A stretch of 5,883 bases of DNA. Origin: CAYPGT01 sp964512985 (lineage in GTDB: Bacteria; Cyanobacteriota; Vampirovibrionia; LMEP-6097). Made by a program: the position numbers and the translations under genes. The stretch covers positions 1-5,883 of the forward strand of contig CAZELI010000061.1 of NCBI GenBank assembly GCA_964512985.1, in the 5' to 3' direction. Each line of letters opens with the position of its first letter. Positions within the stretch are counted from its first letter, which is position 1. Under the pieces are notes generated by a model. That model was not told the origin of the DNA. It saw only the letters and a list, made by a program, of their open reading frames with translations, and made no database searches. Of this stretch, positions 5,824 through 5,883 are shown piece by piece.

Positions 5824-5883
5824 ACAGGACAGGAGTTACGCGGTAATCTCATAAACAATATGTCTTACGGCCACTTTTTTTGA

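Noticed and set aside
5814..5852. Short open frames starting at ATG 5814 or GTG 5816
   Set aside because: They stop after 10 and 12 codons, have no ribosome site, and overlap the DnaA-box sequence.
5816..5881. Possible small RNA or terminator: GTGG...CCAC followed by seven T
   Set aside because: The closing stem is only 4 bp over a loop of about 50 bases, and the inner pairing (5840-5846 with 5865-5871) has a mismatch; no stable stem abuts the T-run.
5860..5883. Eight-codon frame ATG...TTTTTTTGA, considered as a leader peptide, a frameshift site or the start of a split gene
   Set aside because: There is no ribosome site at a usable distance, the peptide MSYGHFF lacks regulatory codon runs, and the window ends at the stop codon so no downstream frame can be examined.

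Overview
The window carries four complete protein-coding genes with short intergenic regions: one gene on the minus strand followed by three on the plus strand. It has no tRNA, rRNA, CRISPR array, insertion sequence or phage gene. The order asd - dapA - RNase J, with a RNase J of cyanobacterial type (GGLYEIGKNT, DAGLAFPT and ITHGHEDHIGG motifs), suits the cyanobacterial lineage. The AT-rich composition and the missing Shine-Dalgarno sequences would fit a non-photosynthetic relative such as Vampirovibrionia/Melainabacteria. This placement is an inference: Bacillus-type Firmicutes have a similar asd-dapA-rnj neighbourhood, and no phylogenetic marker is present.

Layout. Positions 1-146 are non-coding and hold part of a repeat (44-58) and a perfect 32-bp palindrome (87-118). 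Positions 147-1706 (minus strand) encode a multi-pass membrane protein of the lipase maturation factor family. Positions 1707-1754 are a compact divergent promoter region in which the two proposed promoters overlap face to face. Positions 1755-2828 encode aspartate-semialdehyde dehydrogenase. A perfect 16-bp hairpin (2828-2862) follows, then a proposed promoter for dapA, and dapA itself at 2899-3828. A 94-base gap leads to a ribonuclease J gene at 3923-5740. The last 143 bases are non-coding and contain a perfect DnaA-box sequence and a small inverted repeat.

How the genes relate. Asd makes aspartate semialdehyde and DapA condenses it with pyruvate, the first committed step towards diaminopimelate (peptidoglycan) and lysine. 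RNase J processes and degrades mRNA; its place beside these genes is a recurring gene order rather than a metabolic link. The lipase maturation factor homologue transcribes away from the cluster, and its bacterial function is not established.

No clear new multi-gene system is visible. The most unusual signals are regulatory: similar promoter-like elements sit almost on top of three start codons, the divergent pair is nearly symmetric, and a long hairpin sequence recurs in part downstream of a second gene.
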